Source of the DNA: Algisphaera agarilytica
Lineage (GTDB): Bacteria; Planctomycetota; Phycisphaerae; Phycisphaerales; Phycisphaeraceae
NCBI RefSeq assembly: GCF_014207595.1
Contig: NZ_JACHGY010000001.1
Span: 3,752,212-3,816,211, forward strand
Reading direction: 5' to 3'
Length of the DNA: 64,000 nt
In this document: positions 49,256-57,585 of the stretch, piece by piece
Layout of the letters: every line of letters starts with the position of its first letter
Position numbering within the stretch: position 1 is the first letter of the stretch
Notes under the pieces: model-generated
Told to the model about the DNA's origin: nothing
The model's database searches: none
Seen by the model: the letters and a program-made list of their open reading frames with translations, nothing else
Position numbers and translations under genes: made by a program

Positions 49256-50548
49256 TCAGATCACCTGGGGCAGACGCGGCTTCTTCATCGCGATCAGTTG
49301 ATCGATCGAGAGCCCGTTGCTGTGGTCTTTCGATTGAATCCACTCGTGCATGATCTCCCCAGCCTTGGCGAGGGTCGGTTCACTGAACCGGCAGAACACC
49401 TCGGCCATCTCGGGGTCGAATTGAGTCCCCGCACACTGGCGGATCTCGTCCATCGCCTCTTCGTGCGTTTTGGTTTCGCGGTACGACCGGTCACTGGTCA
49501 TCGCGTCGTAGGAGTCGGCGATCGCTAACACCCGGGAAAGCACGGGAATCTGTTGCCCGGCCAGTTTGTCGGGATAGCCCTGGCCGTCCCATCGCTCGTG
49601 GTGGTGGCGGACGATCTGGTTCGCACGGTCCAGGTGGGGGATGCGCTTGAGGATTTCGTGGCCGACCACGGGGTGGACCTTGATGATGTCGAACTCTTCG
49701 GGGGTGAGCTTCTCGGCCTTGTTCAGGATGTCGTCGGGGATCGCGACCTTGCCGATGTCGTGCAGGAGCCCGCCGAGGCGAACGATCGATTGGTCTTCAT
49801 CGCTCATCCCCAAGGCCTGAGCGAGCGCCACGGCGTAAGCGGTCACACGTTGGACATGGCCGCCGGTGTAGGAATCACGCGATTCGATCGCCAAGGAAAA
49901 ACCGCATACCACTTCAACGATCATCTCGTTGAGCGACTCGATGAAGTGGCGGTTCTCCAGCGAGATCGCCACGTAACGCAGGATCGAATGCAGGAGTCGG
50001 TCGCGCAGCTCATCGCTGATGGGCGAAGCCCCCGAGGTGGTGAAAACCAGGCTGCCGAAGAACCTCTGGTGCATCAGGATCGGCATCGCGGTGGCGGTCT
50101 TGCCGTCGGCCAGCGTCATCCTGAGCCGACTGGGATGGGGCTGCTGATAGAACACGCTCTCACACAATGCCGCGATCTCGAGCGGCAGATCTGACTCGCC
50201 CACCACGACTTCACCCAGCATGTGCACCATGCCCAGCGCACCGGCTTCGGTGGCCTCAACGACCCAGACCTCGGCGCTGCCGGTCATCATCGCAACCTGT
50301 TCCATCGCGTCGGCGAGGAGTTCATCGTTATCGGTATGCACGGCCAAGCCATCGATGACCTGCTCAAGAACCCGCAGCTGCTTGTACTGCTGCAGCGAGG
50401 CCGTCGCCGCGGATTCGCTCTCGCGGTTGATCTGCGCCGCAAGATGCGCGATCTCTTCGATCTGTTGCAATACGGCCTGCGGCTCTCCGGGCGTTCCGGA
50501 TTCCTGTTGCCGCGCGGGCTCACTCGTGTCTGAAATCATGATCCTCAC
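49256..50548 (-). CDS. HD-GYP phosphodiesterase-like protein with GAF-like domain
   Basis: 430 residues. A coiled N-terminus (25-60) and a GAF-like sensory domain (about 60-200) precede the HD-GYP domain. There, SRDSYTGGHVQRVTAYAV and LLHDIGKVAIPDDILNK supply the HD pair (His263-Asp264), and HHHERWDGQGYPDKL and ADSYDAMTSDRSYR give the GYP part. HD-GYP enzymes degrade cyclic-di-GMP. GAGG stands before the start; an ATG three codons in is equally possible. The next gene upstream on the same strand is an RsbU-type phosphatase, so both may serve one signalling pathway. Confidence 0.87.
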   Translation of the reverse strand: MRIMISDTSEPARQQESGTPGEPQAVLQQIEEIAHLAAQINRESESAATASLQQYKQLRVLEQVIDGLAVHTDNDELLADAMEQVAMMTGSAEVWVVEATEAGALGMVHMLGEVVVGESDLPLEIAALCESVFYQQPHPSRLRMTLADGKTATAMPILMHQRFFGSLVFTTSGASPISDELRDRLLHSILRYVAISLENRHFIESLNEMIVEVVCGFSLAIESRDSYTGGHVQRVTAYAVALAQALGMSDEDQSIVRLGGLLHDIGKVAIPDDILNKAEKLTPEEFDIIKVHPVVGHEILKRIPHLDRANQIVRHHHERWDGQGYPDKLAGQQIPVLSRVLAIADSYDAMTSDRSYRETKTHEEAMDEIRQCAGTQFDPEMAEVFCRFSEPTLAKAGEIMHEWIQSKDHSNGLSIDQLIAMKKPRLPQVI

Positions 50549-50703
50549 TCACACAGATCGGCGGCACAAAGAAATGACACTCACGCCGAGGATTAGTCAC
50601 CCCATAGAGGATCGGGCATTTCCCTAATCCAATTAAGTAAAACATCAGGCCCAAATCAGGGATTATGGCCTCCGGAAGCGGTTTTGAATGATTCGAAATG
50701 GGC

Positions 50704-51984
50704 TTACGCCACCGAGCGGGCATCAACCGCATCCATCGCCGCTCGTTGAGCCACGACATCCGCGTTAGCCGTGACGCTGGTGCAGATCACCGTCAGGTCA
50801 TCGCGTTGATTCAATGAGCCGGATTGCAGGTCGAGTCGGCTTTGGAGGAAATCCAACGCCTGTTGGCCGCTCCCCTTGCGGAGGCCCTCAAACTCTTTGG
50901 TGTAGTGCTCGTTGGCCAGCCGTCCCTTTTCGCCGCGGCCCGGGAAGGCGACCTCGAACCCGTCTGAATACAACAGGAACCGATCACCGTCTTCCAGGTC
51001 GATCACAAGCTCCTCGAACACTTCTTCTTCGAAGATCCCCAGCATCGCGCCGTCGGGTTCAAGCCATTGGGTCTGGCCGTCGCCGCGAAGCAGCAGCGGG
51101 GCGGGGTGCCCGGCGCGGGCGATGGTCAGACGTTGGGTCCGCGTGTCAATGACGCCGTAGGCCGCAGTGCCGAGGCTGGCGCTGCCCGCGTCAAGTTCGA
51201 TCATGGCTTTGTTGAGCGTGGAAAGCGCTTCGCCGGGGGGCAAGATGCGGTAACCCGGGCCGATGCCGGGCGTGATCTGACGGGTCTGGATCGACTGCTT
51301 GATAAAGATCGAAACCAGCGCCGCGGGAACGCCGTGCCCGACCGCGTCGGCGATGAATACGCCCACGTGGTGCTCATCCAGACGCTCCACGTCGTAGATA
51401 TCGCCGCTGACGTAAGACGCGGGACGCCACATCACATCGAACCCCACGCCATCGAGGTCCGGGAGCTGCTTGGGGAGGAATTCACGCTGGATCTTCACCG
51501 CCATCCGCAGTTCTTCGTCGATCTTGTCGAACTGCCCAGCCATGCCCTTGCTCTGGGCTTGCAGCATGCGGGATTCGATCGATAGCGCGTGGACGGTCGA
51601 CATCTGGGCGCTCAGGCCGGAGATGACCAGCTTGACCTCTGGCGTAGACGCATCCATGGGACACGCCACCACGCCGTTGTCCAGCGCGGTTCCCAGCGGT
51701 TCGCTCATGCCGGACCGAGAGACCAACACCGGGATGTTCTTCTCTTGAAACTCTGAGCAGAGCGCAAACTCGTGCGAGTCGGCGTCTGCGCTTTCGAGCC
51801 AGACCCACGCCAGCATCCGCCCGGTAAGCTCGAATTCGCCGGAGATCACGGCCAACGCGTTCACGGTCTGAAGGGTCGGCCGTTCGTTTTCGCCCAGCGC
51901 CTCGATCAACGCCTGGGCCGCGGCCAGTCCTCGCACGCCGCCGTCTTCCGTATCCGCCACGACCAGTAAGGTTGATCCGAGCAT
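50704..51984 (-). CDS. PP2C/SpoIIE-type serine phosphatase with receiver-like N-terminus
   Basis: 426 residues. The N-terminal 130 residues alternate strands and helices (STLLVVADTEDGGVRGLAAAQALIEAL; ISGEFELTGRMLAWVWLES; NIPVLVSRSG), like a degenerate receiver domain without a clear phospho-Asp triad. A short coiled linker (QFDKIDEELRMAVKIQREFLP) leads to the RsbU/SpoIIE phosphatase domain: PASYVSGDIYDVERLD, IADAVGHGVPAALVSIF, ARAGHPAPLLLRGDG, LLYSDGFEVAF and QRDDLTVIC. The metal-binding Asps are present. Such enzymes dephosphorylate anti-sigma antagonist proteins (STAS); no STAS gene is adjacent. Confidence 0.87.
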   Translation of the reverse strand: MLGSTLLVVADTEDGGVRGLAAAQALIEALGENERPTLQTVNALAVISGEFELTGRMLAWVWLESADADSHEFALCSEFQEKNIPVLVSRSGMSEPLGTALDNGVVACPMDASTPEVKLVISGLSAQMSTVHALSIESRMLQAQSKGMAGQFDKIDEELRMAVKIQREFLPKQLPDLDGVGFDVMWRPASYVSGDIYDVERLDEHHVGVFIADAVGHGVPAALVSIFIKQSIQTRQITPGIGPGYRILPPGEALSTLNKAMIELDAGSASLGTAAYGVIDTRTQRLTIARAGHPAPLLLRGDGQTQWLEPDGAMLGIFEEEVFEELVIDLEDGDRFLLYSDGFEVAFPGRGEKGRLANEHYTKEFEGLRKGSGQQALDFLQSRLDLQSGSLNQRDDLTVICTSVTANADVVAQRAAMDAVDARSVA

Positions 51985-52034
51985 GCCCAGGCATTTCCTA
52001 GAAAAAGGAAAGAGTCTTCCCGGGAAACATCGAC

Positions 52035-52547
52035 TTACTGAGCCCGGCGCTTAAGCTCCAAGATCGGCAGATCGATCTGATCACCCTTCTTAACCCCCAA
52101 ACGCTCCACCGTTCCGCCCGCCAATTCGATAACCAACGCGGACTTCCCTTCGCTGCGGTAGCCCTTGAGGTCTTGTTCCGGGGTGCCGGGCGGCTCGATC
52201 TGCATCGCGTGAGTGTTCAGCACAACGCCCTTCGGGTCGAGGTACATGATGTCGATCGGCACCAAGCATCGGCGCATCACAAACGTCCGGTCCGCTTCGT
52301 AGGGAAACACAAACAACATCCCGCCGTCGGGGGCGATGAAATCGCGGTCGCTGAGGCCCTGGACTCGGCTGTCCTGATCCATCGCGAGCTCCAGCTTGAA
52401 GACCTCGCCTTTGATCTCGACCCGCTGCACCCCGCCGCTGGCCGTGTCGTTGGCGCAGCCTCCAAGTATCAACGCGAGCAGCACCAGCGCAAGCGCGGCA
52501 GGGGCAAACGCCCATCGGGATGAGTTCAGGTGTTTTGCATCAGCCAT
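52035..52547 (-). CDS. DUF192 lipoprotein
   Basis: 170 residues. Lipoprotein signal peptide with lipobox LGGC (about residues 28-31). The DUF192 domain follows: FKLELAMDQDSRVQGLSDRDFIAPDGGMLFVFPYEADRTFVMRRCLVPIDIMYLD, then the GTPEQDLKGYRSEG and VIELAGGTVERLGVKKGDQI elements. Function in the family is unknown; members are small exported or archaeal proteins. The start overlaps the 3' end of gluQ by 22 bases, so the two minus-strand genes are probably coupled. Confidence 0.87.
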   Translation of the reverse strand: MADAKHLNSSRWAFAPAALALVLLALILGGCANDTASGGVQRVEIKGEVFKLELAMDQDSRVQGLSDRDFIAPDGGMLFVFPYEADRTFVMRRCLVPIDIMYLDPKGVVLNTHAMQIEPPGTPEQDLKGYRSEGKSALVIELAGGTVERLGVKKGDQIDLPILELKRRAQ

Positions 52548-53479
52548 TGGTGGTCATCCGGGGTAAAGATAATGGGGTCGGGAGAGAGTTTGGCCCAGTC
52601 GAACGTGCGGAGGAATTCGTCGGCGGCAAGTTCTTCGCGGGTGTCGGTGAGTCCGCACCACCACGCGAGCAGGCCGACGATCCGCTCGGGGCGGACGCCC
52701 TGTTCGCGGTACATCGCGGTACGGGTGTCGCCGTGTCGTTTGGCCAGGCGGTGCCCGTCTTCGCCGAGCACGAGCGGGACATGGTAGTAGCGGGGGCGGG
52801 GCGACAAGCCCAGTGCGTCCTGGAGAAAGACCTGACGGGCCGTGGAACGCAGCAGGTCGTCGCCGCGGACGATGTCGGTCACGCCTTGGTGGTCGTCGTC
52901 GACCACCACGGCGAGTTGGTAGGACGGCAGGCCCGCTTTGGTCTGGACAATGAAGTCGCCGACCTGTTGCTGAACATCCACAGCCTGAGGGCCGTGCAGC
53001 TCGTCGACAAATGTGATCTCGCCCTCGGGGACGATCACACGTATCGCGGTGTCGGCTTCCTCGGGGATCGGCGGGGCGTCGGCGGGGCGGTTCTCCGGCC
53101 GGTAGAGCCCGGGGTAGCGCTGCTCGTGGTCGTCGACGTGGGGGGCTGAGGCCGCAGCAAGAATCTCGCTGCGCGTCGCGGGACAGCGGTAGGTCAGCCG
53201 CTTACGGCTTAGCGCTCCTAAAGCTTCTTCATAGCGAGACAGGTCGTGGGATTGGAAAATCGCCTCACCGTCCCAATCCATCCCCAACCAGTCGAGGATG
53301 TCGATGGCCTGCTGCGAGGCCTCGGGTTTGACCCGTGGGCCGTCGAGGTCTTCGATGCGCATGACGATGGCCCAGCCGTTCTGCCGGGCGGCGGCCCAGT
53401 TGATCAGGAACGTGCGCATGTTGCCCAGGTGCAGCGCCCCGGTGGGCGAGGGGGCCAGTCGTGTGACGCGGTCAGTCAT
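52526..53479 (-). CDS. gluQ: Glutamyl-Q tRNA(Asp) synthetase
   Basis: 317 residues from the ATG at 53479 (MTDRVTRLAPSPTGALHLGN). This is the short GluRS paralogue lacking the anticodon-binding domain. HIGH-type motif HLGN at 17-20; KMSKS-like loop EDGHRLAKRHGD; IEDLDGPRVKPEA and the YRCPATRSEI zinc-region remnant are visible. It attaches glutamate to queuosine at position 34 of tRNA-Asp. A longer upstream frame is rejected because it overlaps purN. The divergent purN start is 19 bases away across a palindrome. Confidence 0.92.
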   Translation of the reverse strand: MTDRVTRLAPSPTGALHLGNMRTFLINWAAARQNGWAIVMRIEDLDGPRVKPEASQQAIDILDWLGMDWDGEAIFQSHDLSRYEEALGALSRKRLTYRCPATRSEILAAASAPHVDDHEQRYPGLYRPENRPADAPPIPEEADTAIRVIVPEGEITFVDELHGPQAVDVQQQVGDFIVQTKAGLPSYQLAVVVDDDHQGVTDIVRGDDLLRSTARQVFLQDALGLSPRPRYYHVPLVLGEDGHRLAKRHGDTRTAMYREQGVRPERIVGLLAWWCGLTDTREELAADEFLRTFDWAKLSPDPIIFTPDDHQWLMQNT

Positions 53480-53498
53480 CGCGGGGTATGTTACCCCG
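53480..53498. promoter_or_regulatory. 19-base palindromic divergent promoter, gluQ / purN
   Basis: The whole gap between the two start codons contains the perfect inverted repeat CGGGGTA-TGT-TACCCCG (53482-53498). On the plus strand TATGTT ends 6 bases before the purN ATG; on the minus strand TAACAT ends 8 bases before the gluQ ATG. It could be a bidirectional leaderless promoter, an operator, or both. Confidence 0.6.
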
Positions 53499-54143
53499 AT
53501 GGCAAGCGACGACTCATCTCCGAAACCCCTGCCGATCGCGGTCCTGCTCAGCGGCGGCGGCACGACCATGCTCAACCTCGCCAAGCAGATCGAGGCGGGC
53601 ACGCTCAACGCGCAGATCAAACTCGTCGTCGCATCGAACGACACCTCGGCGGCCAAGGGGATAGAGCGAGCCGAGGGGTTGGGCCTGCCGTGCCCGGTGA
53701 TCCGCCGGAAGGGCCACGACGACACCGCGGCGTTTTCACAAGCGATTTTCGACCGGGTGCGTGAAGCGGGGTGTGAACTTGTGTGTCTGGCCGGTTTTCT
53801 GAGTCTGCTTTCGATCCCCGAAGACTTCGAGGGCCGGGTGATGAACATCCACCCGTCGCTGCTGCCCGCGTTCGGCGGCAAGGGCATGCACGGCCGACAC
53901 GTCCACGAAGCCGTGCTCAATGCCGGGGCCAAGGTCTCGGGCTGCACGGTTCATATCGCAGACAACACCTACGACACCGGCCCGATCCTGGTGCAGAAGA
54001 CCTGCCCGGTGCTGCCCGGGGACGACGCGGACGCGCTGGCAGCGCGGGTGTTCGAGCAGGAGTGTTTGGCGTACCCCGAAGCGGTCGCGGCGTTTGCCGA
54101 GGGAAGGGTGAAGTTCCACGACGGGATCGCGGTGGTGGAGTGA
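53499..54143 (+). CDS. purN: Phosphoribosylglycinamide formyltransferase (GART)
   Basis: 214 residues from the ATG at 53499. Folate/GAR transformylase motifs: LLSGGGTTMLNLAKQI (phosphate loop), VASNDTSAAKGIERAEGLGL, LVCLAGFLSLL, the catalytic Asn-His in VMNIHPSLLPAFGGKGMHG, and the catalytic Asp in HIADNTYDTGPILVQ. It uses 10-formyl-tetrahydrofolate to formylate GAR in purine synthesis. Other pur genes are not nearby. The TATGTT box 6 bases upstream fits a leaderless message. Confidence 0.94.
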   Translation: MASDDSSPKPLPIAVLLSGGGTTMLNLAKQIEAGTLNAQIKLVVASNDTSAAKGIERAEGLGLPCPVIRRKGHDDTAAFSQAIFDRVREAGCELVCLAGFLSLLSIPEDFEGRVMNIHPSLLPAFGGKGMHGRHVHEAVLNAGAKVSGCTVHIADNTYDTGPILVQKTCPVLPGDDADALAARVFEQECLAYPEAVAAFAEGRVKFHDGIAVVE

Positions 54144-54151
54144 GAAACCCG

Positions 54152-54274
54152 CTCCCCCCTCGGGGGAGCTGTCGCCGAAGGCGGCTGAGGGGGAATGTGA
54201 GTCCTCTGCCGCAGAGATATGGGCAGAGCCCCCTCCGACCCGCTTCGCGGGCCACCTCCCCCGGCGGGGGAGGG
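54152..54274. repeat. Inverted pair of GC-rich REP-like units
   Basis: Unit one (54152-54194) has CTCCCCCCTCGGGGGAG and a GTCGCCGAAGGCGGC hairpin. Unit two (54228-54274) is an inverted relative with CCCGCTTCGCGGG and CCTCCCCCGGCGGGGGAGG. It fills the convergent gap between purN and the dehydrogenase gene. The CTCCCCC...GCTTCGC...theme resembles repeats I recall in many unrelated bacteria. Confidence 0.75.
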
Positions 54275-54275
54275 G

Positions 54276-55253
54276 TTAGGGCTCGAGTAGGATCTTGATC
54301 GTGTCGGAACGGGTGGCGGCCTTGAGGGCGGCGACGCCATCAGCGAGTTTCATGCGTTTACTGATGAGGCTATCGACGTCGATTGTCTGGGCACTCAGCG
54401 CCTCGAGCGCATCGGGGAACGGGCCGCAGCGCGAGCCGATGAGGTTGATCTCGTGGATCACCAGCGGGCTGAGGTCGATGTGCGGCTCGTCCTGAGCGGG
54501 CGGGGTGGTCGTGGTTTTCATCACGATCGTACCGCGTGGACGCACCATCTGCATGGCCGTCTCGAGGCCGCGGGGCGAACCCGTGCAATCGATCACGATG
54601 TCCTGGTCTTGACGCAATCCGACGTCGCCGAGCAGGCGGTGCTTGATACCCCACTTTTCACAGCGGGCGAGCTTGTCTTCGTGTTTACCCACGACGCGGA
54701 CGGTGGCGTTGAGCTGGTTCACGACCTGGGCGACCAGCAACCCCAGCCGACCGTCACCGAGCACGGTGATGAACGGCCGGCCTTCAACGGTGAGCTGACG
54801 CAGAATCTGGAACGCCGCCGCCAACGGCTCGGTGAACACCGCGTGGTCGTCGCTGACATTGTCCGGCACCTCGTAAAGGTTCTCGACCGGCAACGCGAAC
54901 AAATCAGAAAAACACCCGTCCCGCTCGAAGATGCCCAGCACGCTGCGGTCCCGAGCGTGATCGCGGAGCCCCGCCTTGCAGAGGTCGCAGATCGAACGCA
55001 CGCAGTTGATGTTGCCCACCACCCGCTTGCCGATCCAGTCGGCGTGCTTCTTCTCGGCGACGACTTCGACCACGCCCACAAACTCGTGGCCCAGTACGCC
55101 GGTGAACCCCATGTAGCCGCGGCAGATCTCCAGATCGGTCGAGCAGATGCCCAGCCGAGTTGGGCGGATCAGACACTCGCCCGGCGGCGCAACGGGTTCG
55201 TCGCGGCGGGGTTCGAGAATCGGCTGAGTTCCGTCGAAGACGAGGGCTTGCAT
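54276..55253 (-). CDS. Zinc-dependent MDR-family alcohol/polyol dehydrogenase
   Basis: 325 residues. The catalytic-zinc motifs are visible (RLGICSTDLEI and GHEFVGVVE), with a structural-zinc loop NCVRSICDLCKAGLRDHARDR. In that loop the fourth usual Cys appears as His. The Rossmann motif is VLGDGRLGLLVAQV, with IDCTGSPRGLETAM and GTIVMKTTT. Glucose-dehydrogenase-like members have this structural loop and a similar C-terminus (PFPDALEALSAQTIDVDSLI). The substrate is unknown. It is separated from nadK by a 150-base divergent gap. Confidence 0.85.
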   Translation of the reverse strand: MQALVFDGTQPILEPRRDEPVAPPGECLIRPTRLGICSTDLEICRGYMGFTGVLGHEFVGVVEVVAEKKHADWIGKRVVGNINCVRSICDLCKAGLRDHARDRSVLGIFERDGCFSDLFALPVENLYEVPDNVSDDHAVFTEPLAAAFQILRQLTVEGRPFITVLGDGRLGLLVAQVVNQLNATVRVVGKHEDKLARCEKWGIKHRLLGDVGLRQDQDIVIDCTGSPRGLETAMQMVRPRGTIVMKTTTTPPAQDEPHIDLSPLVIHEINLIGSRCGPFPDALEALSAQTIDVDSLISKRMKLADGVAALKAATRSDTIKILLEP

Positions 55254-55391
55254 GGGAAAAGCAGAAAATCAGGAAAGCAGCGAAACAGAAATCATACGCG
55301 TGATAGGGTCATCGGGTAGTGGGGCGGAGGGCTTTGGTTTTTTCCGATTTTCCACCTTCCTGCTCTCATGTTTTCCTGCTTTTTTATCCCG

Positions 55392-55397
55392 TACACT
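55392..55397 (+). promoter_or_regulatory. -10-like TACACT box before nadK
   Basis: TACACT ends 6 bases before the ATG at 55404; the same hexamer is the -10 candidate before rpsR and fbp. Confidence 0.55.
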
Positions 55398-55403
55398 ACT
55401 GCC

Positions 55404-56300
55404 ATGCCCACGCGTCCCCGCATCTTGATTCTGGCGAACATGAAAAAGGAGCCGGTGCTCCGGGCCATCGAGGAGTTCGGCCCGTGGCTGCGAGAACGCG
55501 CCGAGGTCGTGGCGGTGATGGACACCTGGGAGACTCGAGACGGATTCGACGTCGAGCCCCCCGAGTGCGACCTGACGTTTGTGCTGGGCGGCGACGGTAC
55601 GTTCCTGTCCCAAGCCCGGGTGATGGTCGATCGGGGCGTGCCGCTGCTGGGGGTGAACTTCGGCAAGGTCGGCTTCCTCGCGGATTTCGAGATCGAAGAC
55701 GTCAAGGCCCACTGGGACGCGATCGCTTCGGGCACCTGCGTCCAGACCCAGCGGGTGATGCTCGACGTGGACGTCATGCCCATGGACACGCCCAAGTGGG
55801 ACGGCAAGGATGTCGAGCCGGAGTATTCGTACACGGCGATGAACGACGCGGTGATCACCGCGGGCCCGCCGTTCCGGATGATCGAGATGGACCTGGCGAT
55901 CGAGCCAGACGTCTCGCAGCGCTCGGCGCTGACGTTCGGCGGCGACGGGATCATCGTGGCGACGGCCTCGGGGTCCACGGCGTACAACCTCAGCGTGGGC
56001 GGGCCGATCGTCTCGCCCGGCGTCGACGCGATGGTCGTCTCGGCGATCGCGCCGCAGTCGATCGCGTTCCGCCCGATCGTGTTTGGGGCGGACTGTGATG
56101 TTTGGATCACCATGAACCGGGCGAACGAAGGGACGACGCTGGTGATCGACGGCCAGCAATCGACCAGCATTCAGGAAGGCCAACAGGTCCGAATCCAGCG
56201 GCACCCCAACCGCCTACAGTTGTTCCAGAACCCCAACCGCACCTACTGGAACACGCTGTCGCACAAGATGCACTGGGCGGTCCGCCCCAGCCGAACGTAG
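55404..56300 (+). CDS. nadK: NAD kinase
   Basis: 298 residues from the ATG at 55404, chosen over an in-frame ATG twelve codons earlier because TACACT ends 6 bases upstream. The diagnostic GGDGT is at residues 62-66 (FVLGGDGTFLSQ), followed by GVNFGKVGFLADFEIE, YTAMNDAVITAG and FGGDGIIVATASGSTAYNLS, plus GGPIVSPGVDAMVVSAIAP. It phosphorylates NAD to NADP using ATP or polyphosphate. A HAD phosphatase gene follows 26 bases later on the same strand. Confidence 0.95.
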   Translation: MPTRPRILILANMKKEPVLRAIEEFGPWLRERAEVVAVMDTWETRDGFDVEPPECDLTFVLGGDGTFLSQARVMVDRGVPLLGVNFGKVGFLADFEIEDVKAHWDAIASGTCVQTQRVMLDVDVMPMDTPKWDGKDVEPEYSYTAMNDAVITAGPPFRMIEMDLAIEPDVSQRSALTFGGDGIIVATASGSTAYNLSVGGPIVSPGVDAMVVSAIAPQSIAFRPIVFGADCDVWITMNRANEGTTLVIDGQQSTSIQEGQQVRIQRHPNRLQLFQNPNRTYWNTLSHKMHWAVRPSRT

Positions 56301-56326
56301 CTGAACGACTTCAGGAAAGCCCCGCC

Positions 56327-57034
56327 ATGCCCCGCACCATGCTGTTGTTCGACATCGACGGGACGCTTGTGGACACCGGCGGGTCTGGATTGCGGGTGCT
56401 ACACGACACTGCGGCGGAACTGTTCGACGGCCAACTCTCGTTCGAAGGCATCGACACCGCGGGACGGCTCGACCCCTCGCTTTTCGCCGAGGCGGCACGG
56501 AAGAGCGGATTTGATCCGGGGCCGAGCGATCATGACCGGCTGCGGGACGCGTACATCGAAGCACTCGACAGGGTTCTGGCATCCGTGGATACCCAACTCC
56601 GCTCGCTCCCGGGCACCCTCGACCTGATGGCCGAGCTTGCCCAGCTTGTAGCGGACCGTAACGGCGACGCCCCGGTGCTCGGCTGCCTCACGGGCAACTA
56701 CGGCGGGGCGGCTCGGGTGAAACTCCGGGCGGCCGGGTTCGACCCTGGGTTATTCACGGTTTCGGTCTTTGGCGATGAGGCCCCGACCCGCCCGGGCCTC
56801 ACGGAGATTGCTCTGCAGCGCTACGAGGCAGAACACTGCCACGCGCCCGACCCGGCTCGGGTGGTGGTCATCGGCGATACGCCTCACGATATTGACTGTG
56901 CCCACGCCCACGGCTGCGTCGCGCTCGCGGTGGCGACGGGGCGGTTTGATCGGCAGCAACTCACCGAGGCTGGGGCCGACATCGTGGCCGACGACCTGTC
57001 GGATGCTTCGGTGGTGCTGGACCTGATTCGTTAG
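56327..57034 (+). CDS. HAD-superfamily hydrolase (phosphoglycolate phosphatase-like)
   Basis: 235 residues after AGGA. HAD motif I is LFDIDGTLVDTGGSG (nucleophile Asp and acid/base Asp); motif II lies in LGCLTGNYGGAARVKL; motif III/IV is VVVIGDTPHDIDCAHAHGCVALAVATG. The helical cap (about 25-100) contains FDGQLSFEGIDTAGRLDPSLF, as in Gph/PgmB-type enzymes. It removes phosphate from a small metabolite. It is probably co-transcribed with nadK; the substrate is not evident. Confidence 0.87.
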   Translation: MPRTMLLFDIDGTLVDTGGSGLRVLHDTAAELFDGQLSFEGIDTAGRLDPSLFAEAARKSGFDPGPSDHDRLRDAYIEALDRVLASVDTQLRSLPGTLDLMAELAQLVADRNGDAPVLGCLTGNYGGAARVKLRAAGFDPGLFTVSVFGDEAPTRPGLTEIALQRYEAEHCHAPDPARVVVIGDTPHDIDCAHAHGCVALAVATGRFDRQQLTEAGADIVADDLSDASVVLDLIR

Positions 57035-57045
57035 AGGCTGAACGC

Positions 57046-57342
57046 TCAGCCGCGGAGTTCGGCGACGGCCTGATCCCAGTTGGCCTGTTCCTGGCCGTAG
57101 GGTCGGCCTTTTTCAAGCCAGATCTCGTAGGCCCGCTTCCCGATCTGCTCATCGGTGACGACCGGGGCCTGGGGCTGAACCTCGGCGGGCTCGGCGACCG
57201 CTTGGACCTCGACCACCTTCTTGGGAGCCACCGTTTTCGACTTCGCAGCCTTCTTGGGCTTGGATGCCGAGGCCTTAGCGCGGGGCTTCGTGGCGGTTTT
57301 CTTGGCGGTCGTCTTGCGTGCTGCGGGTTTGGTGGCGCTCAT
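57046..57342 (-). CDS. DUF2934 protein with histone H1-like Lys/Ala-rich N-terminus
   Basis: 98 residues from the ATG at 57342. Residues 1-45 are Lys/Ala/Thr-rich (ATKPAARKTTAKKTATKP) like bacterial histone H1-type tails. After a Pro/Val/Glu linker, residues 65-98 form a DUF2934 domain (DEQIGKRAYEIWLEKGRPYG, then ANWDQAVAEL). DUF2934 is a short motif of unknown function found mostly in Gram-negative genomes. A DNA-binding or chromatin role is suggested by the tail only. An ATG four codons earlier is also possible. Confidence 0.8.
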   Translation of the reverse strand: MSATKPAARKTTAKKTATKPRAKASASKPKKAAKSKTVAPKKVVEVQAVAEPAEVQPQAPVVTDEQIGKRAYEIWLEKGRPYGQEQANWDQAVAELRG

Positions 57343-57509
57343 AATCAGAATCAATCCGGGAATAGGGGTGGGCAGGCTTCAGGGGTTCGATTCAACCGTC
57401 CCATACTCATGTTCTGCGGGAGCCAGGCGGGACCAACACAAGGGTTGGCGTAAAGCGGATCGCAGAATCGGACAACGATTAATTCGTTACGCCCAACATA
57501 TCGATAGCG

Positions 57510-57539
57510 AAAAAATATATCTAGGCCCTAAGGGGCCTA
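57510..57539 (-). terminator. Rho-independent terminator after bcp
   Basis: Perfect stem TAGGCCC / GGGCCTA (57522-57528 with 57533-57539), loop TAAG. On the minus strand it is followed, after ATATA, by TTTTTT (complement of A-run 57510-57515). The surrounding bases are AT-rich. Confidence 0.8.
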
Positions 57540-57585
57540 AATACATATTTATTGCAATTTAACTGTGGACGTTAGGGCAGGATGA

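Noticed and set aside
53480-53947. Longer gluQ frame reaching back to 53947
   Set aside because: It would overlap most of purN antisense; the conserved synthetase N-terminus begins at 53479.
57375-57405. GGGGTTCGATTCAACC looks like a tRNA/tmRNA T-arm
   Set aside because: The flanking bases do not form the 5-bp T-stem, no acceptor, D or anticodon arm can be paired upstream, and no CCA-like end is present.
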